From assembly GCF_050947875.1 (NCBI RefSeq), contig NC_134572.1, positions 124,657,105 through 124,721,104 on the forward strand: a stretch of 64,000 bases of DNA, written 5' to 3'. The translations under genes were made by a program, and so were the position numbers. Shown here one piece after another: positions 63,961 to 64,000 of this stretch (position 1 is its first letter; each line of letters opens with the position of its first letter). This DNA comes from Dermacentor variabilis (taxonomy: Eukaryota > Arthropoda > Arachnida > Ixodida > Ixodidae). The notes under the pieces were generated by a model, which saw nothing but the letters and a program-made list of their open reading frames with translations, did not search any database and was not told where the DNA came from.

Positions 63961-64000
63961 GGCTCAAACCGCCACAGGCACATTCGAAAACGCTCTGGAG

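Larger units (their letters stand above)
61956..64000. other. ZNF830 upstream intron or 5' flank
   Basis: Holds the SINE at 62045-62215 and the repeat at 63130-63960. I looked on the minus strand for a C2H2 zinc-finger exon ending in phase 1 and found none. Confidence 0.55.

Overview
This window looks like nuclear DNA of a hard tick (Ixodidae, probably a metastriate such as Rhipicephalus, Dermacentor or Hyalomma). The evidence is small GT-AG exons spread through large repeat-rich introns, several copies of a tRNA-derived SINE that I recognise as the tick Ruka family, tick-type LINE, Penelope and pogo-like remnants, MITEs and long microsatellites. The taxon is inferred; no mitochondrial or rRNA marker is present.

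Left part (28-40246, plus strand). This is the 3' two thirds of the soluble adenylyl cyclase gene (ADCY10 family). I could place 21 exons whose splice sites and reading phases all join, giving about 1,007 residues up to a stop at 40244-40246. The first two exons complete the second cyclase domain. The next ones carry a P-loop NTPase region with Walker A and Walker B motifs, and the rest encode the long helical C-terminal region. The N-terminal cyclase domain and the promoter lie upstream of the window. The introns hold a tRNA-like relic, Ruka SINEs, LINE fragments (one with an intact target-site duplication), a Penelope-like reverse transcriptase fragment, and microsatellites, one of which ends 10 bases before the last exon.

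Middle (40247-57001). Apart from one two-exon gene, this is mostly repeats. The gene (46562 down to 45593, minus strand) encodes a 197-residue protein with a signal peptide, one long hydrophobic stretch and four cysteines; I do not recognise the family. To its right lie three tandem MITEs with long terminal inverted repeats (47071-48050), a 699-bp MITE with TA target duplication (50686-51384), a CA/TA microsatellite beside a perfect palindrome, a 610-bp foldback element (52330-52945) and a decayed pogo/Tigger-type transposase (54365-55115).

Right part (57002-64000, minus strand). Four 3' exons of ZNF830 (CCDC16), a nuclear zinc-finger protein, lie in AT-richer sequence. The 5' exons with the C2H2 zinc finger were not found in the window. 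The rightmost 0.9 kb looks like a decayed transposon.

The three genes show no operon-like relation. The most interesting items are the palindromic and foldback elements, the unknown secreted protein, and the microsatellite pressed against a splice acceptor. I found no convincing new multi-gene system.
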